DNA of 17,674 nucleotides from Candidatus Shapirobacteria bacterium UBA4062 (GCA_002382075.1 DFZG01000066.1:20942-38615); one strand, 5' to 3'. Shown: positions 1-8,006, counted from the first letter of the stretch. Numbers and translations are program-made. Notes: generated by a model not told the origin, from the sequence alone.

Positions 1-56
1 AAAAAAGCAAAGATAACTAAAATTATCAATATAACGGGGGTGATTTTTTTGATCAT
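1..56 (-). CDS. Start of an exported or membrane protein, cut off by the left edge
   Basis: Only 18 codons are visible, reading leftwards from an ATG at 54-56: MIKKITPVILIILVIFAF. Two lysines followed by an unbroken hydrophobic stretch is what a signal peptide or N-terminal membrane anchor looks like. The gene would start 36 bases past the stop of the C39 peptidase gene on the same strand, so the two could be cotranscribed. A CATTAT-like -10 box lies about 12 bases upstream of the ATG. The rest of the protein is outside the window, so no function can be given, and an 18-codon fragment could still be chance. Confidence 0.45.
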   Translation of the reverse strand, partial: MIKKITPVILIILVIFAF

Positions 57-92
57 TTGGCAGTGACAATAATGGATAATATTAAACTAGGA

Positions 93-854
93 CTATTTTA
101 ACAAAACTACTACTCTTTTAGCACCCTCCAAAATTTCTATCTTGTTGCCTGAATCTGGTAGGTCGTGAATACTGTCTAATAAAAGAGAATAAGAATATTT
201 AAAATTGGCTCCGAGCCTGGTACCAACATCATGAACGGTAAATTTTTGGGTGGCGTCGTGGTAACCCAGGATAACCATAGAATGGTAATAAGGACCACCT
301 GATCTAAAATTTTTGTTTTCGGCGTATAAAATTTTGCCACTGGCAGGGACTATAACCGGTATATCTCGTGAAACATATTTTTTAAGGTCTTCAAGGCTGG
401 GATTTTCGATGATTTCTGATTGATAACCATAAAGATCCTTGGCTGTTTGAGTCATTTGCTGGGCATTGATATCGTGGCCCCAGCCCTGATTAGTTTGATA
501 GCTAAAAATGGAATTAAGATCAGTAACCATTTGGTCGATGCTTGGGGTAATATTTTGATAATAATAGTGGACAGTGAGAATGGCAGCTTCTTCGCAAGCG
601 TCTTGCCAGGGTTGATCCCAATTTTGTTGGGGAGCCTGAGGTACAAATGGAGTATCGATATAATGTTTGTCGGGAAGACCACTTGGTTGAATAGTAGTCG
701 CTTTGGGTTCTAAATCTTGTTGAATATTAATAATTTTTTGATTAATTTCAGTTTTTCTAACAGTAAATTGCGGGAAAAAGTGGAAATAAGAAAAATAACC
801 CAGGCCGATTAGAAGTAGCCACAACCCAAGAACAAAAAATATTTTACGAATCAC
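93..854 (-). CDS. Membrane-anchored C39-like cysteine peptidase
   Basis: This 253-residue protein starts with a single hydrophobic segment (about residues 5-27), then a linker, then a papain-fold domain of the Peptidase_C39_2 type (about 65-235). The probable catalytic residues are Cys87 in DACEEAA, His191 in YYHSMVILGYH and Asp209 in VHDVGT, in the family order Cys-His-Asp. The anchor places the enzyme on the outer face of the membrane, where it probably cleaves peptides or modifies envelope proteins; the substrate is unknown. No ABC transporter of the bacteriocin-processing kind is fused or adjacent. The start is GTG at 852-854, chosen because a TAAAAT box ends six bases upstream. It is divergent from typA and is followed by another apparently exported protein. 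Confidence 0.75.
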   Translation of the reverse strand: MIRKIFFVLGLWLLLIGLGYFSYFHFFPQFTVRKTEINQKIINIQQDLEPKATTIQPSGLPDKHYIDTPFVPQAPQQNWDQPWQDACEEAAILTVHYYYQNITPSIDQMVTDLNSIFSYQTNQGWGHDINAQQMTQTAKDLYGYQSEIIENPSLEDLKKYVSRDIPVIVPASGKILYAENKNFRSGGPYYHSMVILGYHDATQKFTVHDVGTRLGANFKYSYSLLLDSIHDLPDSGNKIEILEGAKRVVVLLK

Positions 855-860
855 TTAGTG

Positions 861-866
861 ATTTTA
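861..866 (-). promoter_or_regulatory. -10 box of the C39 peptidase gene, leaderless type
   Basis: TAAAAT on the minus strand ends six bases before the GTG start at 854. Transcription would begin at or next to the start codon. No good -35 element is seen at the usual distance. Confidence 0.5.
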
Positions 867-907
867 CATTAATTTATCAGTAAATTCCATTTTATTTTTT
901 AAAGAGG

Positions 908-913
908 TATAAT
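908..913 (+). promoter_or_regulatory. -10 box of typA, leaderless type
   Basis: A perfect TATAAT ends five bases before the ATG at 919, so the predicted transcript would have essentially no 5' leader. The GAGG at 904-907 is too far upstream to act as a Shine-Dalgarno site and overlaps the promoter region. The -35 position holds only a weak match. Confidence 0.65.
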
Positions 914-918
914 AGCGG

Positions 919-2775
919 ATGGCAAAATTTGAGAAGATTATCAACATTGCAGTAATTGCGCACGTAGATCACGGCAAAACTACTTTAGTGGACGCGATGC
1001 TTAAGCAAACCCATAGTTTTAGGGATAACCAGCAAGAGATGAATATTGACCGAATTATGGACAGTAACGACTTGGAAAGAGAAAAAGGAATTACAATTTT
1101 GTCTAAAAATACTTCGGTATTTTATAAGGATTGTAAGATTAACATTATTGATACCCCGGGACATGCTGATTTTGGTGGAGAAGTAGAAAGAATTTTGAAT
1201 ATGGCCGATGGTGCCCTGCTGATTGTTGATGCGGCTGAAGGGCCATTGTCACAGACCAAGTTCGTCTTAAAAAGAGCCCTGGATTACGGTTTAAAAATAA
1301 TCTTGGTGATTAATAAGATTGACAGAAAAGACCAGAATGTTAAAAAAGTGATTAGCGATACAGAAGATTTGTTTTTATCTTTGGCAAATGATCCTGAATT
1401 ATTGGATTTCCCCATAGTTTACGCAATTGGAAGAGACGGAAAGACTTTTTTAGAAATGCCGCAGTTACCGGCAGAGAGTGGTAACACCAGTCCCCTTTTT
1501 GAAACAATAATTAAGACTATTCCATCAGCAGTGATGAACGTTGACTCCCCTTTTCAGATGTTAATTTCAGCTTTTGAAAATAATGAATATTTGGGGAAAT
1601 TAGCGGTAGGAAGGATTAATCAGGGAAAACTTAAAAAGGGAGATTTTGTTAGTTTGGTAAAGTCAGATCAGAAATTTTTGGGTAATTTTAAAGTAGAAAG
1701 AATTTATGTGAGTCATGGAATTGAAAAAATGGAAGTTGAAGAGGCGGGTAGCGGTGAAATCGTCTATATTGCCGGAGTAAATAATTTGGAAATTGGTCAT
1801 ACATTAACCAGTCCGATGCGTCAAGTGGCTCTGCCGGCAATTGAAGTAGCCCTACCAACAATTAAGGCTAGTTTTGGACCAAATACGTCAATTTTCACCA
1901 AAGAAGAATCTAGATTTGTAACTAGTCGTGAACTCAAAGAAAGACTAAATATCGAAGTGGAAACAAATTTAGGATTAAAACTTGAAGAAGATTTGTCAGA
2001 TAGTACCAGAGTAATAGTTTCGGGACGGGGTGAGTTACATTTAGCAGTGTTGATTGAAAAACTTAGACGGGAAGGTTATGCCATGGAAGTGGGTAAACCG
2101 GAAGTTATTTTTAAAAAAGTAGATGGTGTTTTGCATGAACCGGTATCTGAGCTGACTATTTTGACTCCTGATGAATTTGTGGGAGCAATAACAGCTGAAC
2201 TGGGTAAAAGAAAAGCGCGAATGCTGGACATGCACAGTGACGGTAGAGGGACTAGCCGACTGGTATATAAAATTAGTGAGTTAAATGCCTTAGGAATGAG
2301 AAGCAGACTGATGACCGAGACAAAAGGACAAGTGTCTTTAAGCTTTTTATTTTTGGGATATGAACCAAAAACTGAGGAACACAAAAAAGAAAGAAACGGA
2401 GTATTGATTGCCTCTGAATCCGGAAAAGCTTTAAGTTTTGGACTGGATTTGGCCCAAAAGAGAGGAATCACCTTTGTGTTACCGACCGAACAGGTTTATG
2501 AAGGACAAATTGTTGGTTATCGACCAATGGAGGGAGATTTGGAAATTAATGTTTGCAAAGGCAAGCAACTAACCAATATGCGCTCTTCAGGAAATGACGA
2601 TGCCATAATTTTGGCACCGGCAGTTAAATATAGTCTGGAAGAATGCTTGGATTTTATTGAAGATGATGAATTAATTGATGTGACACCAAAAAACATTAGG
2701 TTGCGTAAGAAAATGCTATCTAAAACAGACAGATTGAGGGCAAGTAGAAAACAGTCAAAAGGAGTTTTGGTTTAA
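919..2775 (+). CDS. typA: Ribosome-associated GTPase TypA/BipA
   Basis: At 618 residues this matches the usual TypA length of about 600-615. It is a translational GTPase related to EF-G that binds the 70S ribosome and influences stress and cold adaptation and ribosome assembly. The GTPase motifs are all intact: AHVDHGKT (14-21), the switch I region ending in EKGIT (55-59), DTPGHADF (78-85) and NKID (132-135). They are followed by a beta-barrel domain (about 205-300), EF-G-like domains III and V (about 310-490) and the TypA-specific C-terminal domain (about 490-600, ending in a basic tail). The start is fixed by the TATAAT box five bases upstream. The last 21 bases overlap the 3' end of the convergent DUF5665-like gene. 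Nothing looks broken. Confidence 0.95.
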   Translation: MAKFEKIINIAVIAHVDHGKTTLVDAMLKQTHSFRDNQQEMNIDRIMDSNDLEREKGITILSKNTSVFYKDCKINIIDTPGHADFGGEVERILNMADGALLIVDAAEGPLSQTKFVLKRALDYGLKIILVINKIDRKDQNVKKVISDTEDLFLSLANDPELLDFPIVYAIGRDGKTFLEMPQLPAESGNTSPLFETIIKTIPSAVMNVDSPFQMLISAFENNEYLGKLAVGRINQGKLKKGDFVSLVKSDQKFLGNFKVERIYVSHGIEKMEVEEAGSGEIVYIAGVNNLEIGHTLTSPMRQVALPAIEVALPTIKASFGPNTSIFTKEESRFVTSRELKERLNIEVETNLGLKLEEDLSDSTRVIVSGRGELHLAVLIEKLRREGYAMEVGKPEVIFKKVDGVLHEPVSELTILTPDEFVGAITAELGKRKARMLDMHSDGRGTSRLVYKISELNALGMRSRLMTETKGQVSLSFLFLGYEPKTEEHKKERNGVLIASESGKALSFGLDLAQKRGITFVLPTEQVYEGQIVGYRPMEGDLEINVCKGKQLTNMRSSGNDDAIILAPAVKYSLEECLDFIEDDELIDVTPKNIRLRKKMLSKTDRLRASRKQSKGVLV

Positions 2776-3078
2776 AGGATTGTTGGTTTCGATTTTGGGA
2801 ATAATTTGTTGCCAGTCAATATTGGAAAATACTTCGGTAAACCACTGAGTTATCGTATTGTTTAAGTCTAGCTGAGAAAATATGTAGGCTAAAATTCCAA
2901 ATATTATAAAAGTGCCAAAGAGTGAGCCTAGGGAGTGAAAAGCACCGGCGATAAAATTATAGAAGGCAAATTTTGCCGGATTAGCTGAGTAAATCATGAA
3001 GCGGGTTTGGGAGCCGATTTGGTCTAATTTTTGATTAAGTTTTCTAATTTCCAGAGTTAATTTTTGTGATGATTTCAC
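2755..3078 (-). CDS. Small DUF5665-like membrane protein
   Basis: This 107-residue protein has a short N-terminal helical stretch with coiled-coil character (about 5-25). Then comes FYNFIAGAFHSLGSLFG (39-55), running into a hydrophobic segment (about 48-69), and a polar tail with DW near residue 88. The F-x-N-F-x-x-G pattern followed by a glycine-rich membrane helix resembles DUF5665, a family of small bacterial membrane proteins of unknown role. The start is GTG at 3076-3078, inside the HIT gene (35-base overlap). A start at Met28 would lose the helical part. It is the last gene of the DHH-HIT group and overlaps typA by 21 bases tail to tail. Family assignment is from memory of the consensus. 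Confidence 0.65.
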   Translation of the reverse strand: MKSSQKLTLEIRKLNQKLDQIGSQTRFMIYSANPAKFAFYNFIAGAFHSLGSLFGTFIIFGILAYIFSQLDLNNTITQWFTEVFSNIDWQQIIPKIETNNPLNQNSF

Positions 3079-3454
3079 GGGATAAAGCCTCCATTTCTTG
3101 ATTTGTAGAATTGATAACTAAATTGGTGTCAATGCCATGGGTGTGGCCGTCTTCATAAAATCTGGGAATAATCCGGATATGAGCATGGGTAACTTCCATG
3201 CCTAAAGTAAGAAATGAAACATAATCAGCTTTGACAATAGGTATAGTGGCTTGAGCTATTTTTTTGGCCACTTGCCAATATTGACCAAATTCAGGAACAT
3301 CATTGACCCAGCGATAATGTTTTTTGGGGATTAAGAGGCAATTGCCCGGATTGAGGGGTTTGATGTCGAGAAAGCCCAAAAAAAGGTCGTCTTCATAAAC
3401 TTTATGACAGGGTATTTTGCCGGCAATTATTTGACAAAAAATACAGTCGTCCAT
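3044..3454 (-). CDS. HIT-family nucleotide hydrolase/transferase-like protein
   Basis: At 136 residues this is a normal-sized HIT-domain protein of the HinT/Ap4A-hydrolase-like group, which acts on nucleoside phosphoramidates or dinucleoside polyphosphates. The N-terminal DDCIFCQIIAGKIP (2-15) with Cys4 and Cys7, His46 and His90 could form the structural zinc site seen in some members. PLNPGNCLLIPKKH (33-46) is the nucleotide-binding strand region. The triad reads HAHIRIIPR: His90 and His92 (the expected nucleophile) are present, but the third position, normally His, is Arg94. Upstream there is a TGC-TATCAT extended -10 box, so it may have its own promoter although it sits 16 bases behind the DHH gene. 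Its 3' end overlaps the DUF5665-like gene by 35 bases. Confidence 0.88.
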   Translation of the reverse strand: MDDCIFCQIIAGKIPCHKVYEDDLFLGFLDIKPLNPGNCLLIPKKHYRWVNDVPEFGQYWQVAKKIAQATIPIVKADYVSFLTLGMEVTHAHIRIIPRFYEDGHTHGIDTNLVINSTNQEMEALSREIITKINSGN

Positions 3455-3459
3455 GGTTT

Positions 3460-3468
3460 ATGATAGCA
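3460..3468 (-). promoter_or_regulatory. Extended -10 promoter of the HIT gene, leaderless type
   Basis: TGC followed by TATCAT on the minus strand ends five bases before the ATG at 3454. It fits within the 16-base gap after the DHH gene's stop codon, which suggests independent transcription of the HIT gene without a leader. Confidence 0.5.
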
Positions 3469-3470
3469 AA

Positions 3471-4532
3471 TTAGGCGCTTTTGAGAGCTTTTGAATAATT
3501 ATTTTTGATAACCTTCAAAACAGTTTTTAGTGCTACTTGGATGTTTTTGGCAGGCAGGCGAAAACCGCTGGCCTGTTTGTGTCCACCTCCATTAAGTTCT
3601 TGAGCAAATACAGTGGTGTCAATGACACCGTCGATAGACCGCATAGATCCTTTGAAAAATTTGGGGTCGTTGAAGTCGGGGTTTATAATAAATCCCCATC
3701 GGTTTGCACCGGTAGAGCGGATGTAATTGTCAATAAAATGGTGGCAAGCACCAGTATAATTATCAGGAGTAATGTTTAGGGCAATGATTTGCTTAAGTTG
3801 AGTTTCGGTTATATAACTATAATTAAAACCATCTTCGATTTGTAAATTGGCGATTAACCAAGACATTATTTTTAACTCATCGGGATGAAAATTTCTGATT
3901 TGAGAGGTGATTTTTTCGATATTGGCGCCATGATCTATTAAATTTGAGGCAATAGTAAAAGTGTCTTGATAATGAGGGTTTTGATATAAAAAACGACCGG
4001 TGTCACCTAAAATGGCCATCATTAAATATTGAGAAATAGAAGAATTTAGTTTTTGATTATTTTGGTCAACAAATAGGATGTAGATAGTTTCGGCAGTTGA
4101 TGATCGATTTAGATTGAGATAAATTTGAAATTGCTGGGGTTTACCGGTGTGATGATGATCCAGACAGATTGTATAAATTTTGTTTTGTTTGATGATGTTG
4201 ATTAAATTATCAGATTGTCGGGTAAATCGATCCATATCGTTGCCGTCGAGAAATAAGATTAAATCGATTTTATGGTTTTTAATAACCTGAGTTAAGTCTG
4301 ATTGTTTAATGGCGGCTGATTTTAGAAAAGAATGACGGATAGGAGGTGGGTCTTCGGTATAGGCAAAAACTTTTTTACCAAGTTGTTTTAAGAAGGCATT
4401 GGCGGCTAAAAGTGAACCAATAGCGTCTTCGTCGGGACTGATATGGGTGGTAACCAAAATATTTTTAGCTTCTTTAATTTGCTTAAGAATTTTTTTGATT
4501 TGTTTTGTTTGTGTTGAATTTAATTTATTCAT
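3471..4532 (-). CDS. DHH/DHHA1 phosphoesterase, NrnA-like
   Basis: At 353 residues this is close to the usual NrnA size of about 320-340. The family degrades nanoRNAs and linear dinucleotides, or 3'-phosphoadenosine 5'-phosphate, in the cytoplasm. The DHH domain (about 20-190) shows all four metal-binding motifs: HISPDEDAIGS (30-40), a single-Asp motif FLDGND (94-99), LDHHHT (124-129) and GDTGRF (176-181). The DHHA1 substrate-binding domain (about 225-350) carries GGGHKQASGF (315-324). Whether the substrate is short RNA or a cyclic-dinucleotide product cannot be told from sequence. The start ATG at 4530-4532 is preceded by no TANNNT box at the leaderless distance. A CATTAT about 17 bases upstream, at the base of an inverted repeat, is the closest promoter candidate. 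The HIT gene follows 16 bases later. Confidence 0.88.
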   Translation of the reverse strand: MNKLNSTQTKQIKKILKQIKEAKNILVTTHISPDEDAIGSLLAANAFLKQLGKKVFAYTEDPPPIRHSFLKSAAIKQSDLTQVIKNHKIDLILFLDGNDMDRFTRQSDNLINIIKQNKIYTICLDHHHTGKPQQFQIYLNLNRSSTAETIYILFVDQNNQKLNSSISQYLMMAILGDTGRFLYQNPHYQDTFTIASNLIDHGANIEKITSQIRNFHPDELKIMSWLIANLQIEDGFNYSYITETQLKQIIALNITPDNYTGACHHFIDNYIRSTGANRWGFIINPDFNDPKFFKGSMRSIDGVIDTTVFAQELNGGGHKQASGFRLPAKNIQVALKTVLKVIKNNYSKALKSA

Positions 4533-4550
4533 ATTTATTGAGTCTCTGGA

Positions 4551-4577
4551 TAATGATCCTCCAGAGGCGGATCATTA
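4551..4577. repeat. Perfect 9-bp inverted repeat behind the second secA tail
   Basis: TAATGATCC (4551-4559) is matched by GGATCATTA (4569-4577), with CC-AGA-GG able to pair inside the loop. It begins one base after the TAG stop that ends the detached secA tail copy. It could be the old transcription end of secA, but no T-run follows on either strand, so it is not a standard intrinsic terminator. It lies 19 bases upstream of the DHH gene and might also belong to its control region. Confidence 0.55.
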
Positions 4578-4578
4578 G

Positions 4579-4705
4579 CTATTGTAATTCGGGATAATGA
4601 CATTTTTTCCATTTTTTTCCGGAACCACACCAACAGGGGTCGTTACGATTGATAGTTGAGGCAGATTTGTTTTCAGCTTTTTCCAGGTTCTGGTCATTGT
4701 AAGTT
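4579..4705 (-). pseudogene. Detached second copy of the SecA C-terminal tail
   Basis: Read on the minus strand from 4705 to the TAG at 4579-4581, one open frame gives TYNDQNLEKAEN, then KSASTINRND and PCWCGSGKKWKKCHYPELQ. The second part is nearly the same as the end of SecA encoded at 5327-5420, including the zinc ligands C-x-C...C-H. There is no start codon in frame and a TAA lies just upstream, so it is not expected to be made. The upstream part (TYNDQNLEKAEN) does not match the present SecA. It may be the remains of an older or different secA 3' end separated from the gene by an insertion. Confidence 0.75.
4592..4669. repeat. Direct repeat of the secA 3' end, distal copy
   Basis: This 78-bp stretch aligns without gaps to 5340-5417 with five mismatches that I count by eye, spaced 748 bp apart in the same orientation. 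It covers the codons for the zinc-binding tail. Similarity stops sharply at GCAGATTTG on one side and just before GGATA on the other. Confidence 0.9.
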
Positions 4706-4728
4706 TATAAGAAACATAGTGATAACTA

Positions 4729-5313
4729 CTATCTGATTTTTGCTACTGCGCTAACATTTTTTGGATGGCTTTCAAATTTTCCAACCTTGTAGCCCAAAGA
4801 TCTAGCAATAATACGACGAGTTGAAAGTTGGGCTTTCGACTCTTCGTCTAGTTTTCCATCTTTATCAACTCCTATAAAGAATGTCAATCTGTCAGTATAA
4901 TTTTCGACTATAGATTTTACACCTTTAAAAGTAACCTCAGGTGGGTAGTTACTGTATTTTGAAAAGTATAACTTCATATATTCTCTGTCTCTTTTTGCTC
5001 CTTTGACTCTTGGGTCATTGTCATCTCCTTCTGATATTTTAGCTAAACATTCTTCTCCGTTGATACCAAAGCTGCCAATCGAGAACCCTAGAGCAGCTGC
5101 CATGCGACGATGAGCAGCAATATGGCGATTATTATCTTCCGTATTGCCAGTGACTTTTATCTTGATTACTCCTTCTTTACTAGACTCTTCAATGGTCTCC
5201 ATCATTTTAAAGAAGTTCTCTGGTGTGTTTTTAGAATCTTTCCAGTACTCTTTTACATAAATTACATCTTTATCTTCAAGATTTGGTATGTTGTTTTTAT
5301 TGTCTATGGACAT
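4729..5313 (-). CDS. Unknown protein made of two diverged repeats, inserted behind secA
   Basis: This 194-residue protein belongs to no family I recognise. It has no signal peptide, membrane segment or cysteine cluster and is highly charged. It contains two related units. Unit 1 (about 31-93) starts PENFFK and ends with HRRMAAALGFSIGSFG...LAKI. Unit 2 (about 125-193) starts PEVTFK and ends with TRRIIARSLGYKVGKF...VAKI. The shared core is RR-x2-A-x2-LG-[FY]-x-[IV]-G-x-F. The helix plus glycine pattern faintly recalls nucleic-acid-binding modules such as R3H, but the R-x3-H signature is absent, so this is only a guess. ATG 5313 is chosen because a TAATAT box ends five bases upstream. The ATG at 5376 lies inside secA in another frame and would add a tail copied from secA DNA. 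The gene lies between two copies of the secA 3' end. Confidence 0.7.
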   Translation of the reverse strand: MSIDNKNNIPNLEDKDVIYVKEYWKDSKNTPENFFKMMETIEESSKEGVIKIKVTGNTEDNNRHIAAHRRMAAALGFSIGSFGINGEECLAKISEGDDNDPRVKGAKRDREYMKLYFSKYSNYPPEVTFKGVKSIVENYTDRLTFFIGVDKDGKLDEESKAQLSTRRIIARSLGYKVGKFESHPKNVSAVAKIR

Positions 5314-5318
5314 AGTTA

Positions 5319-5324
5319 ATATTA
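5319..5324 (-). promoter_or_regulatory. -10 box of the 194-residue gene, leaderless type
   Basis: TAATAT on the minus strand ends five bases before the ATG at 5313 and sits directly behind the secA stop codon (5327-5329). The inserted gene therefore seems to carry its own promoter in the local style, and it may also be read through from secA. Confidence 0.45.
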
Positions 5325-5326
5325 CA

Positions 5327-7999
5327 TCAGTTTGTTTCAGGATAGTGACATTTTTTCCACTTTTTACCGGAGCCACACCAACAGGGGTCGTTACGATTGA
5401 TAGTGGAGGCAGATTTGGTAACTGGTTTTACTTTAGTGATTGTTTCATCAACATCGGCTTCAGGAGTTGGGTTATCGGGGGCGATGACATCTCCCCTACC
5501 TTCGGAAACATTTTTAGGAGGCAAATTGGTGGGCATAACTTTTGGTTCGAGTCTAAATAGTTTTCTGGCTAAATTTGCCTCGAAACGATCCATCAAAGCT
5601 TGAAACATGTCGTAGCCTTCTTTACGATATTCGATAAGTGGATCTTTTTGGGCGTAACCACGGAGTCGGACGCCATCTCGAAGATCGTCGAGAGCGGTTA
5701 GGTGGTCAACCCAAAGAGGGTCGAGGGTGCTGATGATGGAAAAAACAAGAATATCTCTGGCAATATCCTGACCAAAATAATTTACCCGTTGCTTCCATTG
5801 ACTCTCAAGTAATTTAAATAAATAAGATTTGGGATCAGTTTCGGTTTCGAGTTTCTTTTTGAGCTGAGAACGAGAAGTGTCGTCTAAGGGTAGAATTTCG
5901 GAAAATTCGAGAGTTATTTTCTGGGCATCAACCTGTCCGGTTTCATAATTAGTATAAATTGAGGTGATTTTTTCTAATTGACGATTGAGATATTTAAATG
6001 CATTTTCCTGGAGCCATTCAAGATCTTTTTGAGAATTTTGAATTGCCTGATCTCGAAGTTGATAAACAATTTTTCTTTGTTTATTAATAACATCGTCGTA
6101 TTCAACCACATTTTTGCGGATGTCAAAATTGTAACCTTCGACTTTTACCTGAATTTGTTCCAATACCCGAGAAACCAGTGAATGAGTCAGAGGTTGATCA
6201 TCGGGCATATTAAAGCGAGTCATCAGAGAAGAGATTTTTTCGCCACCAAAGATGCGCATTAAATCGTCTTCCAGTGATACATAAAATTGAGAGGAGCCGG
6301 GGTCGCCCTGACGACCAGCACGTCCCCGAAGCTGGTTGTCGATACGGCGGGATTCGTGCCGCTCGGTACCAATGACATAAAGACCTCCAAGGTCTAATAC
6401 TTCTTGATGATTTTTCTTCCAAGTTTTTGGGTCAATGTTTTCTTTGGGGCCACCCAGAATAATATCGACTCCCCTTCCGGCCATATTAGTGGCAACAGTA
6501 ACGGTACCTTTTTTACCGGCTTGAGCGATAATTTCGGCCTCAGATCGGTGATTTTTGGCATTTAGCATCTGAAAATGAATACCTTTGTTACGTAAAATAT
6601 CGGCAACAATCTGATTTTTTTCGATAGAAGTGGTACCAATCAGAATTGGTTGGCCAGTAGCGTGAATTTCTTTGACATGATTGGCAATGGCGGTGTATTT
6701 GGCTCGTTGATTTTTGAAAATAAGGTCAGGGTAATCTTGACGGGTGATCGGACGATGGGTGGGAATAACAATAACGTCTAGATTGTAGATCTTTTTGAAT
6801 TCTTCGCTTTCGGTGGCGGCGGTGCCAGTCATGCCGGAAAGTTTTTCATAAAGACGGAAATAATTTTGAAAAGTAATGGTGGCCCAGGTGCGGGATTCCC
6901 GCTGAACTGTGACATTCTCCTTGGCCTCAACTGCTTGATGGAGGCCATCAGACCAGCGCCGACCCTTCATCAGGCGGCCGGTAAACTCGTCGACAATAAT
7001 TACTTCTCCGTCTTTGACAATATAGTCTTTATCTTTGTGAAAAATGGCCCGGGCTTTGATGGCATTTTCAATATAATGGATTGTCTCGAATGATTCTTCG
7101 TATAGATTATTTACTTTAAGGATTTTCTCGACTTTGCGGATACCAAATTCAGACAGAGTGGCAGAGCGGGATTTTTCGTCGATAACATAATCATTATCCT
7201 GGAGTTGTTGGGCAATTTGAGCAAACTGATAATATTTGTCGGTGGGAGAATCATTAGGTGAAGAAATAATCAACGGAGTCCGGGCCTCGTCGATAAGGAC
7301 GAAATCGACTTCGTCGACGACAGCAAAATGATGTTGGCGTTGGACTTTGTCTTCTAGGCGTTGAATCATATGATCGCGAAGATAATCAAAACCGAATTCA
7401 TTGTTGGTGCCGTAAGTAATGTCAGCAGCATAGGCTTCCTGGCGGGTAATCGGCCGAAGATGGGCTAGACGATCATCGTGAACTTCAGTAGCATCGGTAT
7501 AATCCGGATCTAAAATAAAAGATTGTTCATGAATAATGGCGGCGGAGGAAATTCCTAAAAGATGGAGGGCTTTAGGATACCAGCCAGCACCAACCCGGGT
7601 AAGATAGTCATTAGGTGTAATAATGTGGACGCCTTTACCAGTTAGAGCATTTAAGTAAGCCGGAAAAATAACTGAGTGGGTTTTTCCCTCACCGGTACGT
7701 TGTTCAGCAATGGCACCCTGATGCAAGGTAATGGCCGACATTAGTTGAACTTCGTAAGCTTTTTCGCCGATAGTTCGGTAAATAGCCTCACGGGCAACCG
7801 CGTAGGCCTCGGGTAAAATTTGGTCAAGAGTTTTGCCTGATTCGAATTCTTTTTTGAAATAATTAGTCTTTTGAGCTAGTTTTTTGTCGGATAACTTGGA
7901 TATAACCGGCTCGAATTTAAGAATTTCTGAAACAATTGGTTTATAAGATCGCAAACGGGCCTGATTTTCGTCAAACAAATTTTTAATAAAGTTGAACAT
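5327..7999 (-). CDS. secA: Preprotein translocase ATPase SecA
   Basis: SecA is the cytoplasmic motor that pushes unfolded proteins through SecYEG. At 890 residues this is full length. Motor domain 1 has TGEGKT (102-107), DEVD (229-232) and IDEARTPLIIS (236-246), with the preprotein cross-linking domain inserted after it. The second motor domain contains VATNMAGRGVDIILGG and the arginine-rich helicase motif VIGTERHESRRIDNQLRGRA. The helical scaffold and wing follow, then an acidic or threonine-rich linker and the zinc-binding tail with Cys873, Cys875, Cys884 and His885, which contacts SecB or ribosomes in other species. The start is ATG 7997-7999, seven bases after a perfect TATAAT. The DNA of the last ~26 codons is repeated downstream at 4592-4669, so this 3' end may have been replaced or rebuilt. 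Confidence 0.97.
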   Translation of the reverse strand: MFNFIKNLFDENQARLRSYKPIVSEILKFEPVISKLSDKKLAQKTNYFKKEFESGKTLDQILPEAYAVAREAIYRTIGEKAYEVQLMSAITLHQGAIAEQRTGEGKTHSVIFPAYLNALTGKGVHIITPNDYLTRVGAGWYPKALHLLGISSAAIIHEQSFILDPDYTDATEVHDDRLAHLRPITRQEAYAADITYGTNNEFGFDYLRDHMIQRLEDKVQRQHHFAVVDEVDFVLIDEARTPLIISSPNDSPTDKYYQFAQIAQQLQDNDYVIDEKSRSATLSEFGIRKVEKILKVNNLYEESFETIHYIENAIKARAIFHKDKDYIVKDGEVIIVDEFTGRLMKGRRWSDGLHQAVEAKENVTVQRESRTWATITFQNYFRLYEKLSGMTGTAATESEEFKKIYNLDVIVIPTHRPITRQDYPDLIFKNQRAKYTAIANHVKEIHATGQPILIGTTSIEKNQIVADILRNKGIHFQMLNAKNHRSEAEIIAQAGKKGTVTVATNMAGRGVDIILGGPKENIDPKTWKKNHQEVLDLGGLYVIGTERHESRRIDNQLRGRAGRQGDPGSSQFYVSLEDDLMRIFGGEKISSLMTRFNMPDDQPLTHSLVSRVLEQIQVKVEGYNFDIRKNVVEYDDVINKQRKIVYQLRDQAIQNSQKDLEWLQENAFKYLNRQLEKITSIYTNYETGQVDAQKITLEFSEILPLDDTSRSQLKKKLETETDPKSYLFKLLESQWKQRVNYFGQDIARDILVFSIISTLDPLWVDHLTALDDLRDGVRLRGYAQKDPLIEYRKEGYDMFQALMDRFEANLARKLFRLEPKVMPTNLPPKNVSEGRGDVIAPDNPTPEADVDETITKVKPVTKSASTINRNDPCWCGSGKKWKKCHYPETN
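5340..5417. repeat. Direct repeat of the secA 3' end, copy within secA
   Basis: This is the copy fused to the functional secA. It matches 4592-4669 at 73 of 78 positions by my count. The encoded residues are the same through KKCHYPE, after which this copy ends TN-stop and the other ends LQ-stop. Confidence 0.9.
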
Positions 8000-8006
8000 A
8001 AGGGTA

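Noticed and set aside
2076..2471. 131-codon open frame antisense to typA
   Set aside because: It lies wholly within a well-conserved coding region, has no recognisable domain and looks like a shadow of typA codon use.
4551..4577. Intrinsic terminator at the inverted repeat
   Set aside because: The stem is perfect but no T-run follows on either strand, so I list it only as an inverted repeat.
4559..4696. 46-codon frame starting with the ATG in the region of the detached secA tail
   Set aside because: It reads the repeat out of frame. The in-frame reading reproduces the known SecA tail and is clearly the meaningful one.
5314..5376. Upstream ATG (5376) that would extend the unknown gene by 21 residues
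   Set aside because: The extension is secA tail DNA read in another frame. ATG 5313 has a -10 box at the usual spacing and lies behind the secA stop.
4592..5417. Transposon or insertion sequence
   Set aside because: No transposase, no terminal inverted repeats that I can see, and the flanking repeats are 78 bp of coding sequence, far too long for a target-site duplication.
6210..6422. Arg/Trp-rich open frame overlapping secA
   Set aside because: It reads the secA helicase motif region in another frame on the same strand, with no independent support.
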